Shown here piece by piece: positions 1-8,988 of a DNA stretch of 64,000 nucleotides. The DNA is taken from assembly GCA_032768795.1 (NCBI GenBank), contig CP136496.1, forward strand, positions 2,108,001-2,172,000, given 5' to 3'. Under the pieces are notes generated by a model. It did no database searches. It was not told where the DNA came from and worked only from the letters and a program-made list of their open reading frames with translations. This DNA is from Tremella fuciformis. Its lineage: Eukaryota > Basidiomycota > Tremellomycetes > Tremellales > Tremellaceae. Every line of letters begins with the position of its first letter. Positions within the stretch are counted from its first letter, which is position 1. The position numbers and the translations under genes are program-made.

Positions 1-1072
1 AACTTGGCCGTATGAATCCTTTCTTGAGGTTTTCCTTGAGGTACTCGTCCAAAGCCTTGAGCTCTACTTCAGAGAGGCTGTAGATCGGACCAAACTTGGG
101 CTGCGCATCGCCTTCAAGTGTTATGGCATGATCATAGGCACTGTGCTCTGGGAGCTTATCGGAGTTGGACTTTCTGAATACTTCCAAATGGTCGTGGAAG
201 TCTGCGGGGATGATGTCCTTGAGTTGCTGAAGGTCGGGTTCCATAGTGTCGTCATCGTCTTCCTGAGCAGGTTGAGGGTCGATGAGACCTGAGACTTGAG
301 CCGTAGTGGTAATGCCGTAGATTTCTGCCGTTTTCATAGCTGTCCGGAAGGCAGAGGCACTGATGAGTGATATCCGTGGGGTTGAGGTTGTCGTTCCTTG
401 AGTGTTGTTGTTTGTGTCCTTGGGTGATGGCGTACCTGCAGCATTGGTGCTGGGCAGGTTACCTGAGCTCGTTTTCCTTGGGGTCCTTGAGTTCCTTGAG
501 TTTTGAGGGTTCCTTGGTGACGGAGGAGCAGAATCTGCCTCTACAGGTGTGTCTAACTTGCTGCACTGCTCCAGGCAGGGCAAAGAGGAGAACTTGATGG
601 TCTGACGGGACCAATCAATGCTTGGGTTGTGCTGGGAGAGCCATGGTAGACCAAGGATGATGGGGTATGTGCCGAGTGATGTGATGTCAAGAGAGAGCGT
701 CTCTTCATGACCTGGAAGGCACAAGTTGATGGGTTCGGTGTGGTGTGTGATGGCGCCAGAAGAAATTGGTCGTCCATCAATGACTGAGACCTCTAAAGGC
801 TCATCCTTGAGTATCCTTGGTACGTCCGTAGTGTCAAGGAAGTTTGCGTTGATGAAGCTGGCTGTTGCACCAGAATCAATCATAGCAACTGTGTTGTAGT
901 TGGTTTTCCCATACTTGAGCGTGATGGGAAGACAGAGATGATCTTTGGGTGAAGCGGGAAGTATTGTTGACTGTAGCGATGTTGCCGTGATCCAATGTTG
1001 TGTGTGATGTACCGTGTTGTGCCCCTTTGAGAGCCCCAGAGGTGGGGGCACGCTTAGGCCTGGGGCTGCGTG
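1..1072 (-). CDS. pol: gypsy pol (protease and start of reverse transcriptase), partial
   Basis: This is the -1 frame relative to gag, entered at the slippery site at 1072-1078 and open to the left edge. It encodes an aspartic protease with active-site DSGAT near 862-880 (context MIDSGATASFI) and the ILGLPWL flap-like motif near 630. A low-complexity Ser/Asn/Thr/Pro linker follows, then the conserved lead-in to the gypsy reverse transcriptase (AYDHAITLEGDAQP, GPIYSLSEVELKAL, ENLKKGFIRPS) close to base 1. RT catalytic motifs, RNase H and integrase would lie outside the window. There is no independent ATG, so expression is expected only as a Gag-Pol fusion. Confidence 0.88.
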
Positions 1073-1078
1073 TTTTTT
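1019..1078 (-). promoter_or_regulatory. -1 programmed ribosomal frameshift signal (slippery heptamer plus H-type pseudoknot)
   Basis: On the minus strand the gag frame reads GCA AAA AAC, so A AAA AAC (1078-1072) is a canonical X XXY YYZ heptamer in phase. After a 5-nt spacer (1071-1067), GCCCCAG (1066-1060) pairs with CTGGGGC (1039-1033). Within the loop, GTGCCCC (1051-1045) pairs with GGGGCAC (1025-1019). This makes an H-type pseudoknot with two 7-bp stems. The gag stop lies inside it at 1054-1056. Slipping -1 enters the open protease frame. The base pairing and frames are read directly; activity is inferred. Confidence 0.8.
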
Positions 1079-2073
1079 GCCTTGTTGTCGGAGGTAACAG
1101 TGGTGACCTTGGTGGCAGCATTGATTTGAGCCCGCTGCTCACGGCGTCGCTGAGCAGCACGGCACTCAAAGGCCTTGTGACCTGGCTTGCCACAGTAGTT
1201 GCAGAGGTTCTCCTTCATGCGTCGCTCACGCTCAGCCTGAGAGATTGGTCCATAGGCCTGGCCTGTTTGCGCCGCATCGATTTCCATGGGAGTAGGAGTG
1301 AAAGTTGTAGTCGTTGTTCGCGGGACAAAGGTGTTGGTCTTTGTAGCTGCCGCACCAGAGCGAGTGTAGCTCATGTTGTTGATAGGGCGCTGAGTGCTGA
1401 TTTGAGGTCGAGGGTTGTTGTTTGTGCGTCGCCTTTGGTAAAGAAGGTCGTCATACTCAATGGCGGCGGTGACCAAAACCTCATAGTCCTTGAATTTGCC
1501 AGGAGCAAGGAGTCGATCCTTGACATCGTCCTTGAGGCCATCAAAGAAGTTCTGCTTCTTTGTCTCATTGTTCCAGTGCACATAGGCTACGTGGCGCTGG
1601 AACTCTGTGGCGTAGAGACTGGCTGATCCTGTCTGTCGGAGGTTGCGTAGCTTGAAACGAGATGTCTCAGCCAGGTTGGTGTCGCCAAAGTACTTCTTGA
1701 ATTCGATTTGGAAGTCCTCCCAGTCATGGAGCCAAGAGGGCTGATCCTCTGCATCCATGCCAAGGTAAGGTAGGATCCATCGGTAGGCTTCTTCCTTGAG
1801 GAGGTTGGTTGCAAAGGCAATACGAGTGACGTCGGTGGCGTAGGTACGAGGTTGAACAGCAAAGACCATGTTGCACTTGGCTAGGAACTCCAAAGTCTGA
1901 TCCTTACGGCCATTAAAAGGCGGTGGATGAGAGATCTTTGGCTCCTTAGCATGCTCAGGCCTGGTGTTGTTGGTGACTTGAAGGGCGTTGATCTGAGCCT
2001 GCAGCTGTAGGATCATGTCGTGCTGAGCTTGCAACGCTTGCTCAGCATTGAGCTGAGCGTTGTCGGATTCCAT
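1054..2073 (-). CDS. gag: gypsy Gag polyprotein with CCHC zinc knuckle
   Basis: This 339-residue structural protein starts at an ATG in good context (caccATGG) about 140 nt inside the LTR. The N-terminus is a short coiled-coil-like Gln/Ala segment. Residues about 50-220 match a retrotransposon gag capsid fold (FNGRKDQTLEFLAKCN ... WLHDWEDFQIEFKKYFGD). A basic Thr-rich stretch is followed near residues 290-305 by a zinc knuckle CNYCGKPGHKAFEC (CX2CX4HX4C) that should bind RNA. The extreme C-terminus contains the A AAA AAC frameshift site, so a minority of ribosomes should make Gag-Pol. Confidence 0.9.
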   Translation of the reverse strand: MESDNAQLNAEQALQAQHDMILQLQAQINALQVTNNTRPEHAKEPKISHPPPFNGRKDQTLEFLAKCNMVFAVQPRTYATDVTRIAFATNLLKEEAYRWILPYLGMDAEDQPSWLHDWEDFQIEFKKYFGDTNLAETSRFKLRNLRQTGSASLYATEFQRHVAYVHWNNETKKQNFFDGLKDDVKDRLLAPGKFKDYEVLVTAAIEYDDLLYQRRRTNNNPRPQISTQRPINNMSYTRSGAAATKTNTFVPRTTTTTFTPTPMEIDAAQTGQAYGPISQAERERRMKENLCNYCGKPGHKAFECRAAQRRREQRAQINAATKVTTVTSDNKAKNTQPQA

Positions 2074-2202
2074 GGTGACAGGGATGGAGTGATCTGAGTG
2101 TCAGCAGAAGCCTTTGGGTATCTGAGGGAAAGCCTTGGATGGCAAAAATGCGAAAATGTTGTTGACGAGAGGACAAGGGACGAGCAAGGACTAAAGGGGT
2201 TG

Positions 2203-2212
2203 AGCAATGGAT
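2203..2212 (-). other. putative self-priming primer-binding site
   Basis: Immediately inside the LTR (3 nt spacing) the minus strand reads ATCCATTGCT. It is the exact complement of AGCAATGGAT inside the LTR (minus 2386-2377), about 40 nt downstream of the TATAAAAG box. This matches Tf1/sushi-type elements, whose reverse transcription is primed by the 5' end of their own RNA. I saw no clear match to an initiator-Met tRNA 3' end. Confidence 0.6.
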
Positions 2213-2214
2213 AC

Positions 2215-2803
2215 TGTCACGCCTGCGGGTAGTCTGCGGTAGCGAGAGGTCTGCCTTGGGTACTGAAGGGGTTTAGTCTCTGGCTCGTAGAGCTTGATGA
2301 CTGCCTTAGGTACTGAGGTGACTGAAGTGTTGGGTTAAAACCAACTGAGTGACTTTGTGTGAAGAGAAGACACAAGATCCATTGCTGGGGAAAAGACTTT
2401 GGCACCGGATGGGCCTGTCTTTTATACACTTCAGTTCTGCTCTAAGAGCGAGGACTGGGTGGCAAACATTTGTTCTACGAGTGATCTCAGAGTGTTCTGA
2501 GAACATACTAAGAGCGTACAAAGAGTCTTATCTGAATAATACTCTTAGAACCTTCTAAGAGTGTTCTACATGCGTTCTACGAGAATCTTCTAAGAGAAAA
2601 CTCTAAGAGTGTTCTGAGAGTGCTCTGAGAGTGCTCTGAGAGTGCTCTGAGAGTGCTCTGAGAGTGTTCTACGACCTTTCTTAGAGTATTCCTTATCTCT
2701 GTCTATGTAAGGTTTCAGGGTCTTGTTCCAAAAATAGTTCTACTGTCTTAGCCGTGTCTCAGATTTTGGCCAGGCCCCATTCATGATATTGCAAGTCATG
2801 ACA
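2215..2803 (-). repeat. 5' LTR of the gypsy element
   Basis: The LTR is 589 bp with TGTCA...TGACA ends. On the minus strand it holds a TATA box (TATAAAAG, near 2425) and an inferred R start at 2386, making R-U5 172 nt. U3 carries many copies of an AGAGTGYTCT motif, including tandem 11-bp units (GAGTGCTCTGA) around 2600-2665. It is nearly identical to the solo LTR at 4500-5067 but has about two more 11-bp units. Confidence 0.92.
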
Positions 2804-3058
2804 TGACAGACATAGTATGGTCAGATACCAGACGACCCCTTTTGTCTATATAAACCCCCTTCTTCTCGCAATTCGTTTGATTCTTAAGCAATGGATCTTG
2901 TGTCTTCTCTTCACACAAAGTCACTCAGTTGGTCTTAACCCAACACTTCAGTCACCTCAGTACCTAAGGCAGTCATCAAGCTCTACGAGCCAGAGACTAA
3001 ACCCCTTCAGTACCCAAGGCAGACCTCTCGCTACCGCAGACTACCCGCAGGCGTGACA
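2804..3058 (+). repeat. short LTR with shared R-U5 but different U3 (opposite orientation)
   Basis: Bases 2887-3058 (172 nt) are an almost exact plus-strand copy of the R-U5 part of the neighbouring LTR and end in the same GGCGTGACA. Bases 2804-2886 are unrelated to that LTR's U3 and contain their own TATA box (TATATAAACC). The homology starts exactly at AGCAATGGAT, the inferred transcription start. It looks like a solo LTR of a related or non-autonomous subfamily, abutting the gypsy LTR head to head. Confidence 0.75.
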
Positions 3059-3079
3059 TCCAAGCCTTCGCTTGGCAGC

Positions 3080-3655
3080 ATGGTTTCCCTTTGCAGGCCT
3101 GAAGTTGATTTTCAACGTAATTGTCAAGATTATGAGGATGTGCCCCTGGCATCGGAGCTCAAAACTATCTGTTCACCTGATTTGCAATGGGCCCTTCGCT
3201 TTGTTGTTGAACACTCTTCAAATGACCAAATAGACAACACTGTCAGAAATGCAGGTACTCTATGGAAGAAAATACCAACTGACAAAGGCACAAGGTACCA
3301 ACACAGACACATAGATGAAGGCACATGTCATACCTATAGTTTCCAGGCATCTGGACGCCTGGAGCATCATGTCTTTCATGGAACTGAGCCAAATGACTCA
3401 GAGCCTGGAAAAGTGATCTCTCATCTAGTGATGGAGGAGGGCAAAGATGGAAAGACTCTGTTTAAGTATTGGTCAGGTCAAGAGTATCTGAGGATGACCG
3501 CAAGTGTAGAGGGGCAGCAGGTGACCTATACAGATCCCAATGGTCAAAGACAAACCAATCTGGAGCACTACTTCCCTCCACTGGTCACAAAGGCAATCAG
3601 GAATAAGTGGAACAGCCTGAACCAGCAATCTGTGTTTGTGTTACGGCCTGGCTAG
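3080..3655 (+). CDS. unidentified ORF next to the short LTR
   Basis: This is an open frame of about 191 codons from the ATG at 3080 (open back to 3053 inside the LTR end), ending TAG/TAA-free until 3655. I do not recognise the protein. It is hydrophilic, with His-rich patches (RYQHRHIDEGTCHTYSF, LEHHVFHG) and a C-terminal LEHYFPPLVTKAIRNKWNSL. Base composition is lower in GC than the metabolic genes to the right. Its position exactly downstream of an LTR suggests a remnant of a transposon-borne gene or a host exon truncated by the LTR. No start context or splice sites support a specific model. Confidence 0.3.
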   Translation: MVSLCRPEVDFQRNCQDYEDVPLASELKTICSPDLQWALRFVVEHSSNDQIDNTVRNAGTLWKKIPTDKGTRYQHRHIDEGTCHTYSFQASGRLEHHVFHGTEPNDSEPGKVISHLVMEEGKDGKTLFKYWSGQEYLRMTASVEGQQVTYTDPNGQRQTNLEHYFPPLVTKAIRNKWNSLNQQSVFVLRPG

Positions 3656-4499
3656 CTGCTGCCCAAGAAGGGTTGAGCTAGCAAGGGTGGATGATTGACT
3701 GGTGGCAAGTGATTGCCGCGGATACTCTTCAGCAGCACTAGGGCTAACTGGAAGCAGTGATGATGAAGAAGGGAATAGTGGGAGAGCTCCGAACAATGAC
3801 TGAGGATCCTGGACTTGCCTACAGAAGAGCAAGCCAGTCAAAGTATCCGGTGATGGGTTGCTGACCTGAGTGGAGGATCAGGTAGACTGATGGTGGGTGG
3901 CAAAAGAGATGAGAGTAACAATGAGATATTGGATCCTTGAGGTCAGAAGGGCCTCAAGGTGGGGGTATTTATCCCCAGAGCTGGGTGGCAAACCCAGCTC
4001 CTGGAAGGCTATGGAAGGCTATAGAATAGTATGAACTGTCCAATCAGATAAATGCCTCAATGATGTCATGTCATGAGGGATTTATCAACCAATCAGATTC
4101 TTCTCCTAGCACAGCTTTGCTTACTCAGCATTCCCATGATGTCATTTGACCCTGACACCTTTGTACCTGGATTGTACATTGTGTCGTACGGAATGTGGTG
4201 GAAGATTCCATGGGTGGCAAATCCATGGAAGGTCATGGAATGTTGTGGAAGGTTGCCACTGGGAGCTGAGGTGTCAGGACTGGGTCATGACAGTTTGTGC
4301 CATCAGAGACAATCTCAATTGAGATGGACACTTCCAGTTCTACTAGCAGCTTTGAAGACAGTGCACCTGGCAAAGATAATACCACCAATTTGGCAGCCAG
4401 TGTGGGAGGCAGTGGCCCAAGCTCTGATGGCCGGATGCACTTAAAGCAGTATTGAGTGAAGAGGAGGAAAGGTTGACCTCTGAATATTGTTTAAATGCA
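3656..4499. other. gene-free stretch between retrotransposon fragments
   Basis: I see no coding potential beyond short random frames. The stretch is comparatively AT-rich and contains degenerate repeats of TGGAAGG/GGTGGCAAA-type words (around 3980-4030 and 4190-4260) plus several TGTCA/TGACA words like the LTR ends. It is probably decayed transposon sequence, but no element could be delimited. Confidence 0.4.
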
Positions 4500-5067
4500 T
4501 GTCACGCCTGCGGGTAGTCTGCGGTAGCGAGAGGTCTGCCTTGGGTACTGAAGGGGTTTAGTCTCTGGCTCGTAGAGCTTTGATGACTGCCTTAGGTACT
4601 GAGGTGACTGAAGTGTTGGGTTAAGACCAACTGAGTGACTTTGTGCGAAGAGAAGACACAAGATCCATTGCTGAGGAAAAGACTTTGGCACCGGATGGGC
4701 CTGTCTTTTATACACTTCAGTTCTGCTCTAAGAGCGAGGACTGGGTGGCAAATATTTGTTCTACGAGTGATCTCAGAGTGTTCTGAGAACATACTAAGAG
4801 CGTACAAAGAGTCTTATCTGAATAATACTCTTAGAACCTTCTAAGAGTGTTCTACGTGCGTTCTACGAGAATCTTCTAAGAGAAAACTCTAAGAGTGTTC
4901 TGAGAGTGCTCTGAGAGTGCTCTGAGAGTGTTCTACGACCTTTCTTAGAGTATTCCTTATCTCTGTCTATGTAAGGTTTCAGGGTCTTGTTCCAGAAATA
5001 GTTCTACTGTCTTAGCCGTGTCTCGGATTTTGGCCAGGCCCCATTCATGATATTGCGAGTCATGACA
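4500..5067 (-). repeat. solo LTR of the same gypsy family, with 5-bp target duplication
   Basis: This 568-bp copy of the LTR at 2215-2803 has TG...CA ends and is flanked by a perfect direct repeat ATGCA (4495-4499 and 5068-5072). It differs by a few substitutions, a 1-nt indel and about two fewer 11-bp GAGTGCTCTGA units. The intact duplication indicates one insertion followed by LTR-LTR recombination. Confidence 0.93.
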
Positions 5068-5228
5068 ATGCATGACTCAATCTCCTGCGGTGTGCCTGAA
5101 GATCTTTCTGCCGGAATGTCACCTTGATCGCCCCACTCGCCGATATTCGTTCGCCACCTACTCTCTCTCTCTCGTTCGACCTTCATTCTCATCACTTTTC
5201 ATCGCGCATACTCATCCGAGAGGCACAC

Positions 5229-5771
5229 ATGGCTGCCGTGCGCACGATGATGTCGGTTGTGAGGGAAGAAGCGGCGGTCTTGACTGCCGAAGTCACTTCG
5301 GCTGCACGGGCGGGAGGCATCGCCCAGGTGGACGGCGCGGCTGCGGCTGTACGGACCGAGATGGGCAATCCGCTAGTCGTCAGACAGGCAGTCGAGGCGG
5401 TGGTCATGAAAGAGGGAGGTGGGTCATTCCTGATGCCACCAATGGCCATCGAGCTGACGGTTGCAGAAACGTCGATACTATCCCAGCACCTCAGTGTCAG
5501 CCGAGCTTTGGGTGTAGGCGGCCCGTCCGGTTCCGCTCTCCCACTACCCGCCATCGAATCTGCGCTCCCTCGGACGGCTCTCCAGGGCGCGCAGACCGAA
5601 TCGAAGAGTCTGATTGCGCGCACGATCGAGGAGGAGACAGGAGTAACACTACGCGAGGCGATCAATAACGCCGGCCAGACCGGCGTGGAGGAGACGGTGG
5701 ATGACCTCCCTGTGGGGGACGTGCTGCGGGAGTTGACGAGCAAGGCGGAGGGCGAGATGACGGCGCAGTGA
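5229..5771 (+). CDS. small hypothetical protein, Ala/Glu-rich
   Basis: This is a single-exon frame of 180 residues from an ATG in good context (cacacATGGCT), preceded by a pyrimidine-rich promoter-like tract (CT repeats near 5160-5175). I do not recognise a family. The protein is Ala-, Val- and Glu-rich, with no signal peptide or clear membrane segment and a predicted helical character (TARTIEEETGVTLREAINN near the C-terminus). An earlier in-frame ATG at 5124 lies within the pyrimidine-rich leader and is less likely. The antisense frame of similar length is taken to be its shadow. It lies 157 bp downstream of the solo LTR, whose promoter points the other way. Confidence 0.5.
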   Translation: MAAVRTMMSVVREEAAVLTAEVTSAARAGGIAQVDGAAAAVRTEMGNPLVVRQAVEAVVMKEGGGSFLMPPMAIELTVAETSILSQHLSVSRALGVGGPSGSALPLPAIESALPRTALQGAQTESKSLIARTIEEETGVTLREAINNAGQTGVEETVDDLPVGDVLRELTSKAEGEMTAQ

Positions 5772-5868
5772 ACGGAGCATACACACGATTGACGACCTGG
5801 ATCCACCACCACATTGCTCGATATCTGTTGTGTGCATGCATAGATGACAGTACTCGTCAACACTGCTG

Positions 5869-7037
5869 CTATGCCCACGCGTCGATGACCTCTTCCCAGC
5901 CCAACAGGCGCTCCGCCTTGCTTGTATCAAAGAACCCCCGATGTCCCTCCCATCCGTCCCCGGTCAAGTATTGCTCTAGCTCCGGGAAGGTCTCGCGGAT
6001 CAAGTCTCGGCTGCTGCGCTGGGACTGCGTCGTGGGCGCCACGATGAAGAAGGTATCGTGCCCTAAGGGGAACTGCGATTCCGGGACAGTGAGGGCTGAG
6101 AGGCATGCCTGGGCCGAGGCGGACAGGGACACCCATCCCCATAGATCTTTCCACGACTTGCCGGTGAAGGCTGGGGACCAGTGATGGCACATGTCATCGG
6201 GGAGGACGGCGTGGAAGCGCATTGTGGCTACGCGGAGCGAGGGGTTCTTTCGGCAGGCGGCGTCACTTTGGATCTCGGCGATCCTAGCGCGTGGTGAGCA
6301 CAGCATCCCATATAGAATCATGGCAACGGTTCAAGTATGTCAAGTGATGGACACTCACTGCTTGCTCACAGAGTACGCGTCGGGCGGGCGGAACGCGTGC
6401 TTTTCGTCGAGCGGGAGGTAGTCGTACGTCGGGCGCTCGCAGAAGACTGCTCTCGGCCAGGTCACATGTCAGAGGAGGGTGACTCACTCATACCGATGGC
6501 ATTGACCGACGAGGCCATGACGACACGGTCGATACCGAGTTCAGAGGCAATCATGAGCGTGTTCCAGGACATGGCGACGGATATGTTGTGTTGTTTCTGT
6601 CGTCAGCTCCACGCTGCCTCGGGCCATGGATCTCATGAGAAGCGAGTGTAGGGAGAAGAGGGTGAACCCACCCATTGGGGCGTCGGGTTGATAGCCTGGT
6701 CATTCTCGTCCCGTTTATCTAGAATGACAGCAAGGTGGACCAGCGCATTACACCCCGCCTCGCGCACGGCCCTCTCGTAGGCTTCGTACTGCGTGCAGTC
6801 GACCTGCTTGTACGTATACAATGGGGACGAGAGCATTTCGCTGCTCGGTCGGGGCCATGACGACTCGGCGGTGGGTCCGGACGAAGAAGAGGAGGCTGGT
6901 TGGGGAGGAGGGAGTGGAGAGGGGTGTATGTCGAGCGCGAGGACATGATGTCCGGCGTGCAGCGCATGAGCGACGACGCCAGAGCCGACGAGGCCGTTGG
7001 CGCCCGTCACTGCTATTCTCAATTTGTCTGCTGGCAT
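5869..7037 (-). CDS. NAD(P)-dependent epimerase/dehydratase (extended SDR)
   Basis: Four exons splice cleanly (6672-7037, 6488-6596, 6359-6446, 5869-6283) into about 325 residues. The N-terminus has the Rossmann dinucleotide motif TGANGLVGSG, followed by an Asp that would bind the NAD ribose (ALDIHP). Exon 2 carries the catalytic-Ser strand (VVMASSVNAIGM) and exon 3 the YxxxK motif (PPDAYSVSKQ). The C-terminal exon ends with the substrate-binding region and a typical FFDTSKAERLLGW tail. By pattern it resembles uronate dehydrogenase and related sugar epimerases/dehydratases; the substrate is unknown. Its place next to a sugar-acid dehydratase locus makes a role in sugar oxidation plausible, which is inference. 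Confidence 0.85.
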
Positions 7038-7308
7038 ATTGAATCGACGAGAAGCAAGTGGTGCACGTAGGGAAGAGGACGGGAGAATGCAGGCCAGGGC
7101 GGCTAACGCGGCTAGGCTGCGTTTAGCAGTGAGGCGAGGCGGTTAGTCACCGCCGAACCGCAAAGCAAGACCATCAAAGTCATGGCTAGAACCAATGTGC
7201 CTATGCTGAGGACATCTGAGCAGCCTGGTGGAAGGAAGATTCGATGCATATCCATCCTACCGCATCACTTTTGACGCTCACCAACACCCTTGATCTTCCT
7301 TACAGAGG

Positions 7309-8638
7309 CTACGCCCTGTGACGTCCGCCGATATACCCCTTATCATCATACTTCCATTTGAGATACACGACGATCGCCCCAGCCAAGGCGAAGAGAGACG
7401 TCGTAATGGAAAAGCCCATGACATACTGAGGCGCGGTATTGGACGGCCAGAAGAACGACCCGTAAGTGGACGACGTGGCGCCTGTACCATCAGTACGCTC
7501 ACCACTCCTTAATTAGTCCAAGGCATACCCAGGCCGTTGACAATGGCAATGGAGATCGCTCGGCGCTCTCGGCCTTCGAACATGGTCACCGTCCAAGAGA
7601 GGAAAATGGGAATGGCGGACCAAATGCCGGCACCTGCGAAACAGATGAAGGCATACCTAGGCGGTAAGCTCTAGCCTGCCTGATAGCATCTGCCACAGGC
7701 AAAGACGTACCGGACGGCGCTGTGGTTCTTGGCGGTGACGCAGACGATGAACGACAAGGAGCCCCAGATGGCCGCAGCGAGGACGTGCCAAGCTTTCTGA
7801 CCGGTTCTATCGGCGTTGACTCCCATGGCTACGCCGACGACAAGGGCGACTGTGTAGATCGGGACTGTCATGTCTAAGCCGGTTAGCTCTCCGTGCGCCA
7901 GATGTCGAAAGTCGACCTACACTGAGCCATGTGTCCAGTATACCCCAAGGAGTTCATGAGAGTCGGGAAGAAGTAGCTGATCTGTGCTCGTCAGCCGATT
8001 CTGGCAGAGGCGGAGAGCGACTTGCCGTGTTGACGCAGTTGAGGAGGTTGTATGTAAACATGAACAGCTGCAAACATAAGCAAAAAAAATCAAGGCCTGG
8101 CAGATCGTGACCAACCCAGGTCTTGGGATCCTTGACGGCGGCAATGAAGGCGGTACGGTGCGACATGCCGACTTCGCTATCGTCGATGTAGCAAGCGCTG
8201 GGTCGCAAGGCGTTTCTCGTCGTCGCTCAACCACTTGGTGGTCAAGGGGTAGTCTGTACGGGATCAGTTGTGCTCAGACTCAGCGTCTCGCCGTGGTACT
8301 TACCCGGAAGGATAAAGTATGCGCAGCAAGCAGCCACGACCGTAGCGCAACCCTCGATGATGAACAGCCTGATGATCAACTTTCACATATATTTCTTGAA
8401 CGGTTGCGAATGACCTACCATTTCCACCCTCTCACCCCGGCCTTGCCTTCCATACCCGTGATGATGCCACCGGCGAGCAGTCCTCCAAATGCGCCACCCA
8501 TGAGGGAGGCGGTGTAGAAGAAGAACAGGCGCTTAGACATTTCGGATGGCTCGCGCGTCAGCCAGGTCTGCGAGCGCACGGACGCCGACGCCGACATACC
8601 TTGTACCAGCAAGACATGATGAGCATCACGCCCGGGAA
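7309..8638 (-). pseudogene. MFS transporter (allantoate permease type), 3' part of a transposon-split gene
   Basis: On the minus strand this is the continuation, from the fifth transmembrane region, of the transporter whose 5' half lies at 14639-15303. It starts PGVMLIMSCWYK at the transposon edge, and further exons give GGAFGGLLAGGI, the LFIIEG segment, the loop with DPKTW, and the last helices to YIGGRHRA and a TAG at 7309-7311. Besides the 6-kb insertion there is a second lesion: near 8181-8200 the frame reading KRLATQR changes to the one reading DDSEVGMSH with no splice signals between. One intron uses a GC donor (GCAAGT). The family is the anion:cation symporter (Dal5-like) group of MFS. 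Confidence 0.85.
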
Positions 8639-8643
8639 GAATC
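8639..8643. repeat. target-site duplication of the non-LTR element (left copy)
   Basis: GAATC at 8639-8643 recurs at 14634-14638. Removing the element and one copy restores an uninterrupted codon series across the MFS gene (ESGF joined to PGVM), which fixes the insertion point. Confidence 0.75.
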
Positions 8644-8739
8644 TCACCTTTTCATCTCACCTTTTCATCTCACCTTTTCATCTCACCTTTTCATCTCACC
8701 TTTTCATCTCACCTTTTCATCTCACCTTTTCATCTCACC
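8642..8739. repeat. 13-bp tandem repeat at the transposon 5' end
   Basis: There are seven perfect copies of TTTTCATCTCACC (8649-8739) plus a leading partial copy. They sit exactly at the upstream junction of the non-LTR element and are absent from the host gene, so they belong to the element (5' UTR array) or were made during insertion. Confidence 0.9.
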
Positions 8740-8988
8740 TTCGCGCTCTCACCGCCGCGTCCCGCTGCCGCGCCCCCTCACGGCTGCCTTTATCGACTTG
8801 GAACGGCCTGAGTCGTCTTTTTTCAGGCCTGTCGACGATATTCCCTTCTGAGCGCCCGAGGGTTGCGAGACCGACCAGCGACACAGCTGCGCGCCCTGGG
8901 CCTGCCCCACGCTTCGCCCTAGAGCTTAGCTCCCCTTGAACTCCCACCGCCCACGCGGAGGGACTGCTGTCGGCCCCTGGCAGCGGTG

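Larger units (their letters stand above)
1..2803 (-). mobile_element. Ty3/gypsy LTR retrotransposon, 5' half (runs off left edge)
   Basis: Reading leftward on the minus strand there is an LTR, a primer-binding site, gag with a CCHC knuckle, a -1 frameshift signal, an aspartic protease and the start of a reverse transcriptase that leaves the window at base 1. The order LTR-gag-PR-RT and the RT entry motif (GPIYSLSEVELKAL) are those of Ty3/gypsy (Metaviridae) elements. No stop was seen in the gag frame or in the protease/RT frame over the stretches I translated, so the copy may be recent. The 5-bp target duplication would be TGACA at 2804-2808, but its partner lies outside the window. Confidence 0.92.

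Noticed and set aside
1000..1626. Plus-strand frame of 208 residues over gag
   Set aside because: It is antisense to gag; the minus strand has the zinc knuckle and frameshift site.
5192..5878. Minus-strand frame of 228 residues opposite the small hypothetical gene
   Set aside because: The plus frame has better start context and a promoter-like CT tract; the minus frame has no recognisable domain. Some doubt remains.
8642..8739. CRISPR-like short repeats
   Set aside because: The 13-bp units are contiguous without spacers and lie in a eukaryotic transposon.
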